Assembly: GCA_030220185.1 (NCBI GenBank)
Contig: JASPKZ010003421.1
Span: 372,001-436,000, forward strand
DNA length: 64,000 nt
Direction: 5' to 3'
DNA from: Diploptera punctata
Lineage: Eukaryota; Arthropoda; Insecta; Blattodea; Blaberidae
The stretch's first letter is position 1, and each line of letters begins with the position of its first letter. A model generated the notes under the pieces. The model ran no database searches and was not told the origin of the DNA. It saw only the letters and a program-made list of their open reading frames with translations. Of this stretch, positions 21,573 through 32,385 are shown in pieces. Position numbers and translations under genes: made by a program.

Positions 21573-22560
21573 AATATCACTATGAGATGTAATTTAAAAT
21601 TTAAAATAAATTCTGTTCACCTCATCTCACATCCCTCCTTTTAAATTAAACTGATTTTGAAACCTAGGTAGTTTCATCCTCAGTAATTTCACAACCAATG
21701 TTCTGTCATCCAGGAGCACTGCTTCTTACTCCATCTATTGTTGGTCCAATGAACCTCTGAATCAAGTCAAATTCCCGGGAACTTAAAAATTCATTAATTT
21801 TTCTTTTTCTTTATATGGATTTTTTTTTTAATCGTGAGCTATTTTGGTTTTCCTATTTGTTTTATTAAACTAGCCTTTGTTTCAATTAGATGTTTTTTTC
21901 TAACCAAGCATGAATGGCTACTGCTGATTTTTCCACTTCACCATTTTTGATGTTCCTAAGATATTCTTTCACTCTGATTTTCAAACTTATTTTTGTTTTC
22001 CCAAAGTAAATTTTGTCACAATCTCCACATTTAATCTCGTAAATTTTCACTTATTTTTCCTCTTCCATTTTGTCATTTTTGTTGGTTGTAATTACTGTAT
22101 TGAGGTTATATCCATTCTTGGTGCCATTTTTATGTTTTTAAAATTTTTTTGAAACTTAGTGTGTTCAATGGATGGAAAGTGAATTTGCTGAATTTTATGT
22201 TTTTTTTTTCTTTTTTCTTCTAGAAGTGGACTTATGTTGATTCATTTTTGTCTTTTAAACTTATTTATTTCCCTTTGTACAATGATTTCTTCAAAGCCAT
22301 TTTCTATTGCTATATTCCTTTTCTTTTTCATAATTTTCTCTGTTCACAGGTATATTTACTAATCTATGTGTTAAACTATCGAACACTATCTCTTTGTGAG
22401 CAAAATGATTGAATCCTGAGGCCTTAATATAGTTATCTATGTGTGTCTTCTTTCTATATATTCTAAATTCTATCTTGTTTTCTTCATTTCTTGTCTAATT
22501 AGAACATGGAATATGAGGTGAGGTAAACAGAATTAATTTTAAATTAAAAAAAAATAAATT
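21573..22560 (-). pseudogene. Degenerate PLE fragment with inverted termini
   Basis: Minus-strand remnants of RT thumb to GIY-YIG. One readable stretch (about 22022-21905) gives CDKIYFGKTKISLKIRVKE and KNGEVEKSAVAIHAWLEK, with many frame breaks elsewhere. The left end has the outward 3' terminus (CTGTTCACCTCATCTCAC), and a second, opposite terminus (ATGAGGTGAGGTAAACAG) lies at 22514-22531, so both ends look alike. Flanking bases are also inverted. Confidence 0.7.
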
Positions 22561-22802
22561 TTGCTAACCTTACTTAGTATACAACATTTTACGAAAATAA
22601 AATTATATCAAAATATTAAAGAATGAAACTTTAATATTATTTAATTATATGGCTAAATAAATTATTATTTAGCAAATAATTGTGACTAAAACGAATGAAT
22701 GATGATTCAAAACAGAGAAGTTCATTTATTTCAATATGGTTGCTCACAAAGATCATAATTATTATGCTTGATACATTTCAGAAGTACAAGGTTTTATTTA
22801 AT

Positions 22803-22945
22803 AATAATTAAATGAATCAGATTTTACACCTCACCTCATATATTTTGTGTAAACTCAGGAGCGGTTTCAGGACCTTTTGAAACTAGTCCTGAGTTTTTAC
22901 AAAATATTTGAGATGAGGTATAAAATCTGATTCATTTAATTATAA
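22803..22945. repeat. Foldback of two PLE 3' termini, short
   Basis: Arms about 22803-22869 and 22880-22945 read AATTAAATGAATCAGATTTT inward, then ACCTCACCTCAT and part of the hammerhead region. The plus arm retains GAAAC-TA-GTC. Stem II is lost at the fold centre. Confidence 0.65.
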
Positions 22946-23590
22946 TATTATGCACCACAAATCTAAACTATAGCAGAGTGTTGAAAAACAAATTGTTTAA
23001 TGTGTTTTCCAAGTATTGTGAAAATTATTTTGCATTAGTTACTACTCAAGATGTAAGGAATTTGATTATAGGCATACTAATATTATCAGTCACTTACATG
23101 ACAATGGCATTAATTAATACAAGAGACAATTACAATTAATAACAAAGTTAAGTCTTACTCAAACACATTTACATTACAACATATTTTTAGGCTGGAAGTA
23201 ATTTTTTTAAATTATAAGGTAAATGCATATATTGAATTATCCATAAGTTCAGTACTTTTGCATTTATCACCAACTTCGGATAATTTTATTTGAAACTTTA
23301 TTTATTTATTTTTTGAGATTTCTCTACTTAAGAAAAATATAGAAGGAAAAAGTAATACATTTAAGTAGCAGTATAGTGATGTAGGATTTCCTAAATTTGC
23401 TAAATGGTTTTCGTTCATTTTCTTTGAGATACAATTCAGGGTTTGATTAATTTTTGTTTGCATACAGTATTTGCATGAGTATAATAGTTGGATGTTAATA
23501 TTTGCATGAGAAATTGTCATGCAATTCGTAATATTATGCTCTAATACTTGAATAATATTTGATTGATATAATTGTGTGATGTAATTGCAG
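22946..23590. other. End of the eag intron
   Basis: AT-rich intron sequence ending in the acceptor GTAATTGCAG at 23581-23590. Nothing else recognised. Confidence 0.6.
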
Positions 23591-24846
23591 GTCAGCACCC
23601 AGACTTAGAGAGAGGAGATTCCACTGCTGGAGAGAGTACAGGTGATGGCACAGTGGGCAAGTCTGTAGTGAGGGTATTGTCAACTACTAAACTATCAAGT
23701 GTGGCAGAAACAGATCATGCAAGTGGTGGGAGTGGGGGAGCTCTTGTAGCAGTGACTACCAGGGGTCAACGACCAACTACAATTCGTACAAGTAAATGGG
23801 GTCGGCTTTTAGGTAGTAGCAGCCTTGATTCTGGGAGTGACACTACAAATAACAATAACAATACTGCAGGAATTCAGCGTTCGATGTCGGCTAGGGACCA
23901 CACAAACGGAAATGGTAAGGATAAAACACAGATATCTTCATCTTCTGTCGGCACCACATCCACCAATGGTAGTGCAGCAGGTTCGGGCAATAAAGTGTTT
24001 CCCAAACTCCAGAAAGTTACTACTACAACATCAACAACTCCTACAACTGTGGCTCCACCACAGATTATGAGACAAGATACGATAGAAGAAATTGTTGAGT
24101 TAGAAGATAAAGGTAGTGCCGCTCGTACAGCGGGAACTAATTTGAGGAAAGTAGATTCTTATGATAGTGGAATTCTTCGTAGCTGTGATCAAAGACTAAA
24201 TGAAGCCTCTTCTGGTGGACTAGTTGTGTATCAGCATCCTACAGTGACATCAACTCCTTCAGGAATAGCTGCTTCTGAATACAAGGAAATAATTTCTAAT
24301 ATCATGGACTTCAAAGTTGATGTTAAATTAGAGGTGCAAAGATTAAATCAGAAAGTAGGTCGAATGGAAGAATTATTAGCTGAACTTGTATCCAGGTTAG
24401 GTCAGGCTCCACCTGTAGGGAATTCCTCAGCATCATCAGCCTCTTCACAGTCACCTCCCCAAGAAACTGAAGGAGGCACAGACTCTCAACAACAGAAAAA
24501 ATCAGTGGCTACAAGAGTAACGTCTGCATCATTAACAGCTCTTCCATCAGCATCTAGTTCAATAGGAGAAGGTGCAAGTGCTTCAGGAACTGGTGTGGGA
24601 AGTATAATTTTACGTAAACGTCGCAGCAAATCAAGAACGAAAGCAGCAGCACCAAGTGTTCCCACTACTGCTACTATGAGTGGTACTTCGCCTAGAACAT
24701 CTCCAACCGAGACAACGAGGATGTTGGAAGAACATGACCAAGGAGCAGTTGCTGTAACTCCCACAACCACTGCATCACCTCTTCCATCCACATCAAAAGG
24801 TGAAGATGATAAAAGACAATTCAGAAGATCGAGGGAATTCCTTTAG
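23591..24846 (+). CDS. eag: Ether-a-go-go K+ channel, last coding exon
   Basis: Terminal coding exon adding 417 residues and the TAG stop at 24844-24846. The first two bases (GT) complete the Gly codon opened at 1454. Most of it is low-complexity Ser/Thr/Gly-rich cytoplasmic tail, with conserved islands: KWGRLLGSSSLDSGSD, MRQDTIEEIVELEDKG, and the tetramerising coiled coil around IMDFKVDVKLEVQRLNQK (24274-24398). The basic cluster LRKRRSKSR (about 24610-24635) and a short C-terminus ending REFL resemble insect EAG, whose tail also carries KKRRSKSR and ends in FL. The coiled coil gives subfamily-specific assembly of the tetramer. Base composition is more GC-rich than the flanks, as expected for an exon. 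The polar tail is probably a phosphorylation target (inferred). Confidence 0.93.
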
Positions 24847-27620
24847 CATTTTGATTTTAATAGTGAGTGGCATAAATAGAAAACATGAAAGTTGGTTTTT
24901 TGCACATCACTGTGAGTTATAGGTACTGTATTATAGTCCATGAACAAGATAGACCTCCTGATCATTCATCTTCTGATATTCTGATTGAATTTATATCACA
25001 GAAGTATTATACCAAGATATGTTTTCTGTGCTGTGCCTACCACTAATTTTAGATGCTTGTGATACACACAGAGAGTTTGTAGTTTAAATTAACTACTTTC
25101 AAGTACCAACATTTTCAGAACACCAGAAAAGGCTCTTCTAATACTGAAGGGATGCCTATAATAATTTTGTTTTTTATTCTTTTATGGGTGAAATGATTGA
25201 GCATTTATTTGTTTCTTCACAATTATTAAGAAAATAATACAAAAAAACTGAAATATTTCTGAATTTGATCATTAAATAGAAAGCCTAAACATAATTATGT
25301 AAGGTATACATTTCAATTCTGAAAATCAAAATTTCTTAAATGTGATACATGAAATTTTATTTCCTTAAACAGACAATAATAAAACATAAATTTAATAGGT
25401 CATCCTCAACTGTTTCACTTTATCTCCCACATTCCATGCAATCGTAAATTTGAAAAATTGGTATAAGAAATTTACACTTATTGGAGAGTATTGCATATGG
25501 TAGAATAGGTTTTAAATAATTTTGTAGCTTCTTTTTTCCAGGAATGCAAAAAATATATTAATATTTCTTATATATAGGAAAATTTCTCTGAAATTTATTA
25601 TCTCCATTTTTTTCCCCCCAGAACTTTCATAAAGAATTTGTAGTTAAACCTGAGAAATGGAAAATTATGTAGACCTATTGTATCTAAAACAAACCAATTA
25701 TTGCAATATAAATTTTAAATTTATAAAATATCATTAGAATGGCTTCTTCTTAAAATCAAAGAAAATTTTTAGTGTTCGAAATTTTTAAGTTCAAGAAAAA
25801 AGAAATTAATTACATCTTTATAATTTGCATCAAAAAGTTTCAATTACAATATACATTCTCAACATTTTCTGAAATTTAAATATTTTTAATTCTTACAAAA
25901 CATATCTTCAGTTGAATAAAATACTGTATAATAAAACTCTTTGATATCTAATTACTAGATTCCTAGTTCTGTATATTTCATTGACCCCAATTATAATTTG
26001 ATTAAAATTTTACCAGTGCATAAAATAAAATATAAAAGACATAGAAACAATGCATACGTAAATTTATTATTTTAATCTTATTTGTAACAGGCCATTACAT
26101 TACTGCACTGAGAAGTTAATCATAAAATACCAGTACCAGTTCAAAAGATTCGTGTTGCAACTTTGTAAAAGTTAAATAACTTGTAAAAACAATAGCTTCT
26201 GAATACGGAATAACACTATTAATAGCTGCAACTGTCATGTTTAACCTATTTTCTTCAGAATATAAACTCTGACTCCATCTATTTTAAAAGACCTTCAACT
26301 AGAAAGATGACTCAAGCTTGCTCATTTGATCAGACTCTCATATATTTTCAATGTTTTGTACACACATTCATAGGTTGTTTTTTATTATTGGTAATATTAT
26401 TTTATAAGTGGTGGAGGAATGTGATTCGTCTTTTACCCTTTTTATTGTCTATGCATTATTATATTATGTTCATTTTAGACCTGTGAAAATAGAGAACAAT
26501 TAAAAATTATGTTATTTTTCTGGTTTCTGAAAGAGCAGCAGGACATTAACTGAAGCAATAGTTACTCAAATATCCGTATGAGCTGGAGGATTATTTTATA
26601 GATCTGTACTCTAAAATATAACAAAGTTTTGGTCAAGAATCAAAGTAGCTTTTTGGGAATGTTCTCCGATTTGCTAATTACTATACCATAGTACAGTAAT
26701 ATAAAAGGAGCTTTATTATTTGAAAGTAATTGATTATTTGAAATTGGTTACTTGTCTAAGGAAATAAAATGAAAACTCGGTAAGAAAAATTAATAAAACA
26801 AAATATTTAAATTTAGTTAAATTGTATTGTATTTTATATTGGTTTATGTGTGTTTTAATGGAAGTTGAGAGAGGGTACTGGTAATTCATTTTATTTTAAT
26901 TTTTTCATGAAAAAAAATGAATATAGCGAGTAGAAATTCACGTTTCATATTTAAAACTGCATAGTGTACATTTTTATATTAAACACAATTACCACGTGAC
27001 TTAACACACTACTTCTACTGAATGTCACGATTTTCTTATAGCAATACTAAATGTTTAATATTTATACATAAACAAATACATTATGAACAAGGGAGAAACC
27101 GTTAATGTGGAAAGAAACAACAAATTGCCAATTAAAATATCATTGAAATGTAGTGAAATTTACGGTAATATATTATTAAAATAATTTTAACTTATCTCAT
27201 GTGATATTTTCCTATGTGAATTTCACAATACAAATTTTATGATAGACATGATAGTCGAGAGTAAGTAGAAAAATGCATAAAAGAAAGCACCTTTGAAGAG
27301 TTTAACAGTTAACAAGGAAATTATATTTATAAAATAATTTTTCTATGTTCCGTTATTATTAAAGTCTGCAAGGACATTTATTTTTATGTCTGTGAAAAAA
27401 AGAAATAATAATTCAAATAATTTATCCAAAAAATTTAAAATAGGCCTATATCATATTTTCATTCAGTTATGTAAATTCTTAAAACAGAATTTTGTAGAAT
27501 AATATATATTTTTGAGAGGTTAGATATTCAGTTTTAAGTAGTTGATTTCTTAATAACTGTTTACTGGACTAAGGCATCCAAATTTACATTTTTTTTTTAT
27601 CAGAACAACATATGAAAATA
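24847..27620 (+). other. eag 3' UTR and downstream, no gene
   Basis: No coding frame. Candidate poly(A) signals include AATAAA at 25378-25383 and further ones near 25915 and 25931, so the 3' UTR could be 0.5-1.1 kb. The rest is AT-rich and unremarkable. Confidence 0.4.
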
Positions 27621-27820
27621 TATTGAAGAAAACAATTTTCGCCCAGACCAGGACCCGAACCCAGGACCTTTGGTTTACTGTACCAATGCTCTTACCAACT
27701 GAGCTACCGGGGCGAGTTCCAATCTAGACACAAATTTTTCTCTTATATACATTGTAATTCCTGAGCACGAAATGCTTGAAGCTGTGGCTTCATCTTTGCA
27801 AATGGCGACATCTTGATTAA

Positions 27821-28810
27821 TCCTTAATTACTCGTGCATACATAACCTACACGAGGACTTGTGCAGAGTAATTTTTTGCTTTCAAGTCTTTATCATAGTT
27901 AATACACTGTATCACATTATTACAAAGTTTAATGATATTTTTAAAAAATAACACCTCACTCAACAGAATAGCAGTCTGGACTCCACCACATGATCTTTGC
28001 AGATCGGCTTGCCGCAATTGGCGCAACACTTTGTTGTCTTCTGTCATGTTTCCTGGAATACTGAACTATTTGAATATTTGTGTTTCTTACAACTAGGTCG
28101 ATTATCTCATCAGTAAATAATAGATTCCAAGCCTCAACACTAGTTTTAGCATGTTTTGCCATTTGTTTCAGACCAGGTTTCTCTGTCACAATATTTCGTG
28201 CAGGCATTCTCCCCCTAACATTTGGTGGTTCCTTGTACCAGATAGTGCCATCTTTTCCTTTATAAGGAGTGTGTCGAATTGTCAGTGGAATGTCATCTTC
28301 AGAGAGACTTGCTGTAGCAGAAAATCTTCATCTTCTGACATAGTGATCAGGATGACATTATCATCCTGATCACTTTCAGTGCTCTGTATAGAGTTAGAAT
28401 CATGATCACTGTCTTCTACACAGTCTTCGTCTGATGAAGAAGAAATTCCCCAACAATTTCATCATCTGATGTTTCCAACAGTTCTATAATTTCATCTTCT
28501 GTTAATACTTTCCTCTTTCTACTCATTTTACTCTTAGACTTCAAATTGCAAGCACGAGAATAGAAAATATCTCTCTACAGATGTTAGGCGCATGCGGGGT
28601 AAAAAATTTCCACAGGCAGCAACAATGACATAAAATAAATATAAATGCATCATTAGCTATTCCAAGAAACTAAATACAACTGAAAAACATGCTGGAAGAG
28701 TTCATATGAGAATAGGTGAGTTCCAGGGAATCTCATAAATGTAATTGTCACTAAATAGTAGCATCATTCAACCTAACAGAAAAAAATTACCCCAAGCGAG
28801 TAATTAAGGG
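27821..28810 (-). mobile_element. piggyBac-like transposon, internally deleted, 990 bp
   Basis: TTAA duplications at 27817-27820 and 28811-28814 flank inverted ends TCCTTAATTACTCG (left) and CCCTTAATTACTCG (right, reverse complement). TTAA target and CCYT-type ends are diagnostic of piggyBac. Only the N-terminal part of the transposase remains inside. Confidence 0.88.
27990..28526 (-). pseudogene. piggyBac transposase N-terminus, frameshifted and truncated
   Basis: Starts MSRKRKVLTEDEIIELLE at 28526, passes through an acidic stretch (DEDCVEDSDHDSNSIQSTE in another frame), then in a third frame GTIWYKEPPNVRGRMPARN and VEAWNLLFTDEIIDLVVRNT, the start of the DDE_Tnp_1_7 domain. It then meets the deletion, so the catalytic aspartates are missing. 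Two or more frame changes. Confidence 0.85.
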
Positions 28811-28867
28811 TTAAGAAGACTTTTATTGGGAATTTAAACATTACTTTTAAAAGCCAGTATGGTTTCT

Positions 28868-28983
28868 ATTGATGTTTTTATTATTAATTTAACACATCTC
28901 ATTGAAGGATAAATTAAATTTGAAGAGAAAAATTTAATTTATCCTTCAATGAGATGTGTTACATTAATAATAAAAACATCAAT
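28868..28983. repeat. 54-bp-arm palindrome derived from the S1 tail
   Basis: Arms 28868-28921 and 28930-28983 match at 53 of 54 positions with an 8-base loop. The right arm (TTTATCCTTCAATGAGATGT, then AATAATAAAAACATC) resembles the S1 3' tail at 919-953. Confidence 0.75.
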
Positions 28984-30300
28984 ATGAAAATGTAACCTCA
29001 TTTATGAAAATATGCAATTTCAGCAATAAAATGATTTATTCACAAGTTAATTACCAGTACGGTAAATATTCCTTATTAAAATGTATAATGCCTTATTCGC
29101 TCAACCAACACTTTCATGTATCCATACCAGTACTGAAAATAATTAAGAGAAGATAATCATTGGAGGTGATTTAAATAAGGAGAACTTTCAAGTTTGTTTT
29201 GAGATAAGTATTGAAAATTATATCTCTGCAATATGTGGATATTCTGTACCTTTATATTTTTTCTTACCTCTAACCTTTAAATATATATTTTTTTTAAATA
29301 TTACATTTTTATTTCAGATTTATTTTACATTCAGAGCATTATTACATATTTCATATTGTAATTATGAATGTTTGTATTTTTACATTTTTAAATAAATAAT
29401 ATAATGTTTAAATTTCTACTCTTGGAGTAATATTCAGCTTTTGGAATGATAGAGATTAGGGAAAAATTTTAACACATTGGTGACTGTTAAGACCCCCTGG
29501 TTTTCTTAGGCTTAAAGGACCTTTGGGACTTGGAAAATCTGGTAGGATGAGTTACCTAGCCAAGCGGTAGTATGAGGATGTATGCATACGAGTTTTGAAA
29601 TAAACAAATGGATTCTTATTTTAACTATTTTATTACTAAAGTATAATAATTACAATCCCTAAGTATTCTTGCCCTAATTTACTAATCTAAGCTTATATTA
29701 AAACTACAGTACTTTCTGGGGGTTAAGAAGAGGGAGTTGTGGAATTTATAAATCTACCCTAATCTACATTGTTTGGAATTCTATTATCCCTTGAAAATAT
29801 AGTATTAAAACAGTCTACATTGTTTAGAATTCTACTATCCCTTGAAAAGCATGAATTTAAAATAGTTAAGGTAATTGATTCCCTTTCCTAAAGTCCCTGA
29901 CACATATTAAGAAAAATGTTACCTTACTCACCCATCAACACCTCTGGTTGTCACACACCAACAGACCGAGACCCTCACTACCCCAGGGTTATATACTCAA
30001 CTTGACTGAACTTTCCACTCTAACTGTACTACATACCACAGCCCTACCAGTAGTCACATACCACTCTAAAAGTAGAGATATACAGTTAGCTAAGGAAAAC
30101 TTTTGCTCTGAACTATATCATGTCTAAAACTTTATTTCAACAAACTTTGCTTGAATAATTAAAATAATCTATAAAACAATTAAATATCTACATAAACGAC
30201 TCTATGTATTCATAACAGTGATGAACAGATTTGCATAGTGACCACACCTCCTAAACTAGAAAATTCTAGTGGTAGGGTGGACTTTTAAATTTTAAACTGC
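28984..30300. other. No gene seen
   Basis: AT-rich sequence; a short imperfect duplication (ACATTGTTTGGAATTCTATTATCCC, broken by mutations) occurs near 29767 and 29818. Nothing else recognised. Confidence 0.45.
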
Positions 30301-30310
30301 ATTAACACAA

Positions 30311-30617
30311 CATGGGGACGCACTGTAACATAGTGGTTAAGGCACTGCGCTACAAGCCGGAAGGTCGAGGGTTTGAGCCCCATGTCAGGATTTTTAAACT
30401 GACCCAAACCCTCTGGCGGAACTATGTCCTAAGGTCGACTCAGCCTCTAATGGAAATGAGTACCATACACTTGTTCTGGGGGTAAAGGCTGTCGTCACGC
30501 AGGGCTGACAACCCGGCTGACATCAAGTGCCAATTGTCTAGAAAAAGTGGGAGCCTTAACCTCCTACTGCCCCAAGGGTCTCTTGAGGCCTGTCGTGGGA
30601 TCTCTTTACTTTACTTT
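30311..30617 (+). mobile_element. tRNA-derived SINE, family S2
   Basis: tRNA-like head with A box TAGTGGTTAAGG and B box GGTTTGAGCCC, a conserved GC-richer body, and a TTTACTTTACTTT tail. Flanked by the 10-bp duplication ATTAACACAA at 30301-30310 and 30618-30627. Confidence 0.85.
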
Positions 30618-30639
30618 ATTAACACAATTTTTTTTTTTT

Positions 30640-31500
30640 TTGTAGATAGTGCATTCTGTCATACTTGCAGCAATGGTGGCCATGATTGAAAGTTCATTTT
30701 CCTACATTTCGGGGTTGCCAACCTATAAATAACTAAATAACTATACTTGTAATATTACAAATTACCTACCTAGGGCAGGAAGTTAAGTCTCGTAGACTGC
30801 GATGGGCAGGACATGTTGCATGTATGGGGAATGAAAGACGTGCATGGAAGCTTCTTGTAGGAAAGCCAGAGGGAAAACGCCCAGTTGGTAGACCAAGAAT
30901 GAGGTGGGAGAACAACATTAACTATGATTTGAGGGAAGTAGATTTTACAGGGAATGATTGGAAAGCATTAGCTCAGGATAGGGATGTATGGAGAGCTTAT
31001 GTCTGCACGGCCATGAACCTATGGGTTTGCTAGTGCCAGTGAGTAAGTAAGGGCAGGAAGTAAAACCACTGCCCTTTATGTATACTATGCACAATGTATA
31101 TACAAAAATATATCCAAAAGCTAGTATTAATATACATTATTCAAAACAAATCACTGCATTTTAAATGAACTGAACTTTATTTGAAACAATATTGAAAGTT
31201 GACTTAAGAAAATACAGTAGGTCTACCGTATTCATATCTTCTCTACTGAAAACTTTAGACTTTTTAGCTTTATGTCTAATATTATTTTTTTTGAGGAAGC
31301 TAACTAGAGTAACAAAATTTGCAATGTTGATACATTCTTTTAAATTTATCGTCTTCAGCATTGAATATTCTGACCACAAACTTGCTGGAGACTTCAATGT
31401 TTCACTCCTGAGCACAAAATAAGCAAGCATGCTTTTTTCACTTACAGTACAATTCTTCTCCTCCAGCCACTTTCTGAATGAAATGTATGTTTTTTTCATA
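30640..31500 (-). pseudogene. Crypton-type tyrosine recombinase remnant
   Basis: The minus frame 31499-31161 reads KTYISFRKWLEEKNCTVSEK, MLAYFVLRSETLKSPASLWS and YSMLKTINLKECINIANF, ending KKSKVFSRED. This resembles the N-terminal core-binding (SAM-like) domain of Crypton tyrosine recombinases. The catalytic R-H-R-Y domain is not present. Its 3' region (30640-30783 and 31051-31190) is shared with 46190-46490 and is split by a LINE fragment. Confidence 0.65.
30784..31050 (+). mobile_element. LINE 3' fragment with target-site duplication
   Basis: Encodes a LINE C-terminal tail: LRWAGHVACMGNERRAWKLL, EGKRPVGRPRMRWENN, LAQDRDVWRAYVCTAMN, then a short AGTAAGTAA tail. The flanks are GGGCAGGAAGT at 30773-30783 and 31051-31061. 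The related copy at about 46330 shows the uninterrupted site. Confidence 0.85.
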
Positions 31501-31504
31501 TCTT

Positions 31505-31990
31505 CATTTAGATTTCTCTGGCACTAAAAAACACACCCAACTTCTTCAATTTCGTCATCTTGTCAATTCCAACGGTTTATCCAATTGTTTCAAAAGTTTT
31601 GCCTCTATTTCGATTTCAGCAATTGCTGCATATAGTTTGCTAGAACATTATAAAATTGAAAAAGAGGCAAAACTTTTGAATTGACAATTTGGGAAAAGAT
31701 ATTAATTCAAAAGAATAAATATTGATCTATGAACTTCGATATCCCAGTGGATAAAAAATTTAATTTCAAACTTTATAATCCCAACCAAAGATGGCAGCAC
31801 AAGAGGTAATGTCCTTAGAGAAATCAACAACCAGAGAATTTCATCAGTGGAAGCCATGACTGAAGAGGGACAAGATATTGTCTGAAACCACCGCTATCAA
31901 AGAAATTAGAAATTATATGAGGTGAGTCGTTAAAAATATGTCCTCCACTCACTCTTAATGATATAACCTCATAATTTTTACTTCCCAATA
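31505..31990. pseudogene. Inverted pair of PLE C-terminal fragments
   Basis: Minus strand 31610-31530 gives IEAKLLKQLDKPLELT; plus strand 31612-31690 gives SAIAAYSLLEHYKIEKEAKL. The same protein region is therefore present in both orientations. The plus arm continues to a degenerate hammerhead (CTGAAGA 31860, GAAAC 31884), ATGAGGTGAG (31918-31927) and the signature AACCTCATAATTTTTACTTCCC (31966-31987). Confidence 0.7.
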
Positions 31991-32004
31991 TTAATTTAAA
32001 TATG

Positions 32005-32385
32005 GAATAGTTTGTAAGGATATTTCTTCTTTCCAGTCACAATTGCTAATAAAATTTATGTTTCATCGTATCTCCTGACAGACTTCCTGGTAGGTCTTGA
32101 AGTGTTGCCCTAGCAGTGGTTGTCTTTTCCACACTATTTTTCCTTTACCTCATCCCATTTTCCTAATATCACAGCTGCCCAATAAGAGACAGTTTTAAGC
32201 AAAAAACTTTTGTATGACATATAACTGTTAGGATTTTGAAATTTATAGACACTAAAAGCATTAAAGAGTGCACAGTTTAGAAGCCACATCATAACTTTCT
32301 TGCTCCATTTCACAATTTTTTTGAGGATGGAGTAATATGATAGGTATCGGTCAGCTCTGTCTGTGCCGTTTATATCATCATCATC
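32005..32385 (-). pseudogene. piggyBac transposase C-terminal fragment
   Basis: Minus-strand translation gives NGTDRADRYLSYYSILKK, IVKWSKKVMMWLLNCALFNA and, further on, TRKSVRRYDETYILLAIVTG followed by KKKYP. The VDRADQ-like motif and the WSKKVxxxLLNCALFNAF block are hallmarks of piggyBac (DDE_Tnp_1_7) transposases. It is cut at 32385 by LINE sequence. Frame breaks are present near 32190 and 32140. Confidence 0.75.

Larger units (their letters stand above)
27640..28865 (-). mobile_element. tRNA-derived SINE, family S1, split by piggyBac element
   Basis: The minus-strand tRNA-like head is at about 27643-27716 (GAACTCGCCCCGGTAGCTCA read on the minus strand), followed by the TATATAAGAG block and the AATGGCGACATCTT leader. 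The leader is interrupted at TTAA 27817 and resumes at 28811 (TTAAGAAGACTTTTATT). The joined sequence parallels 700-740 of the first S1 copy. Confidence 0.7.

Noticed and set aside
24486..24791. Minus-strand ORF inside the last eag exon
   Set aside because: Antisense shadow of the eag coding sequence; composition is the complement of Ser/Thr-rich codons.
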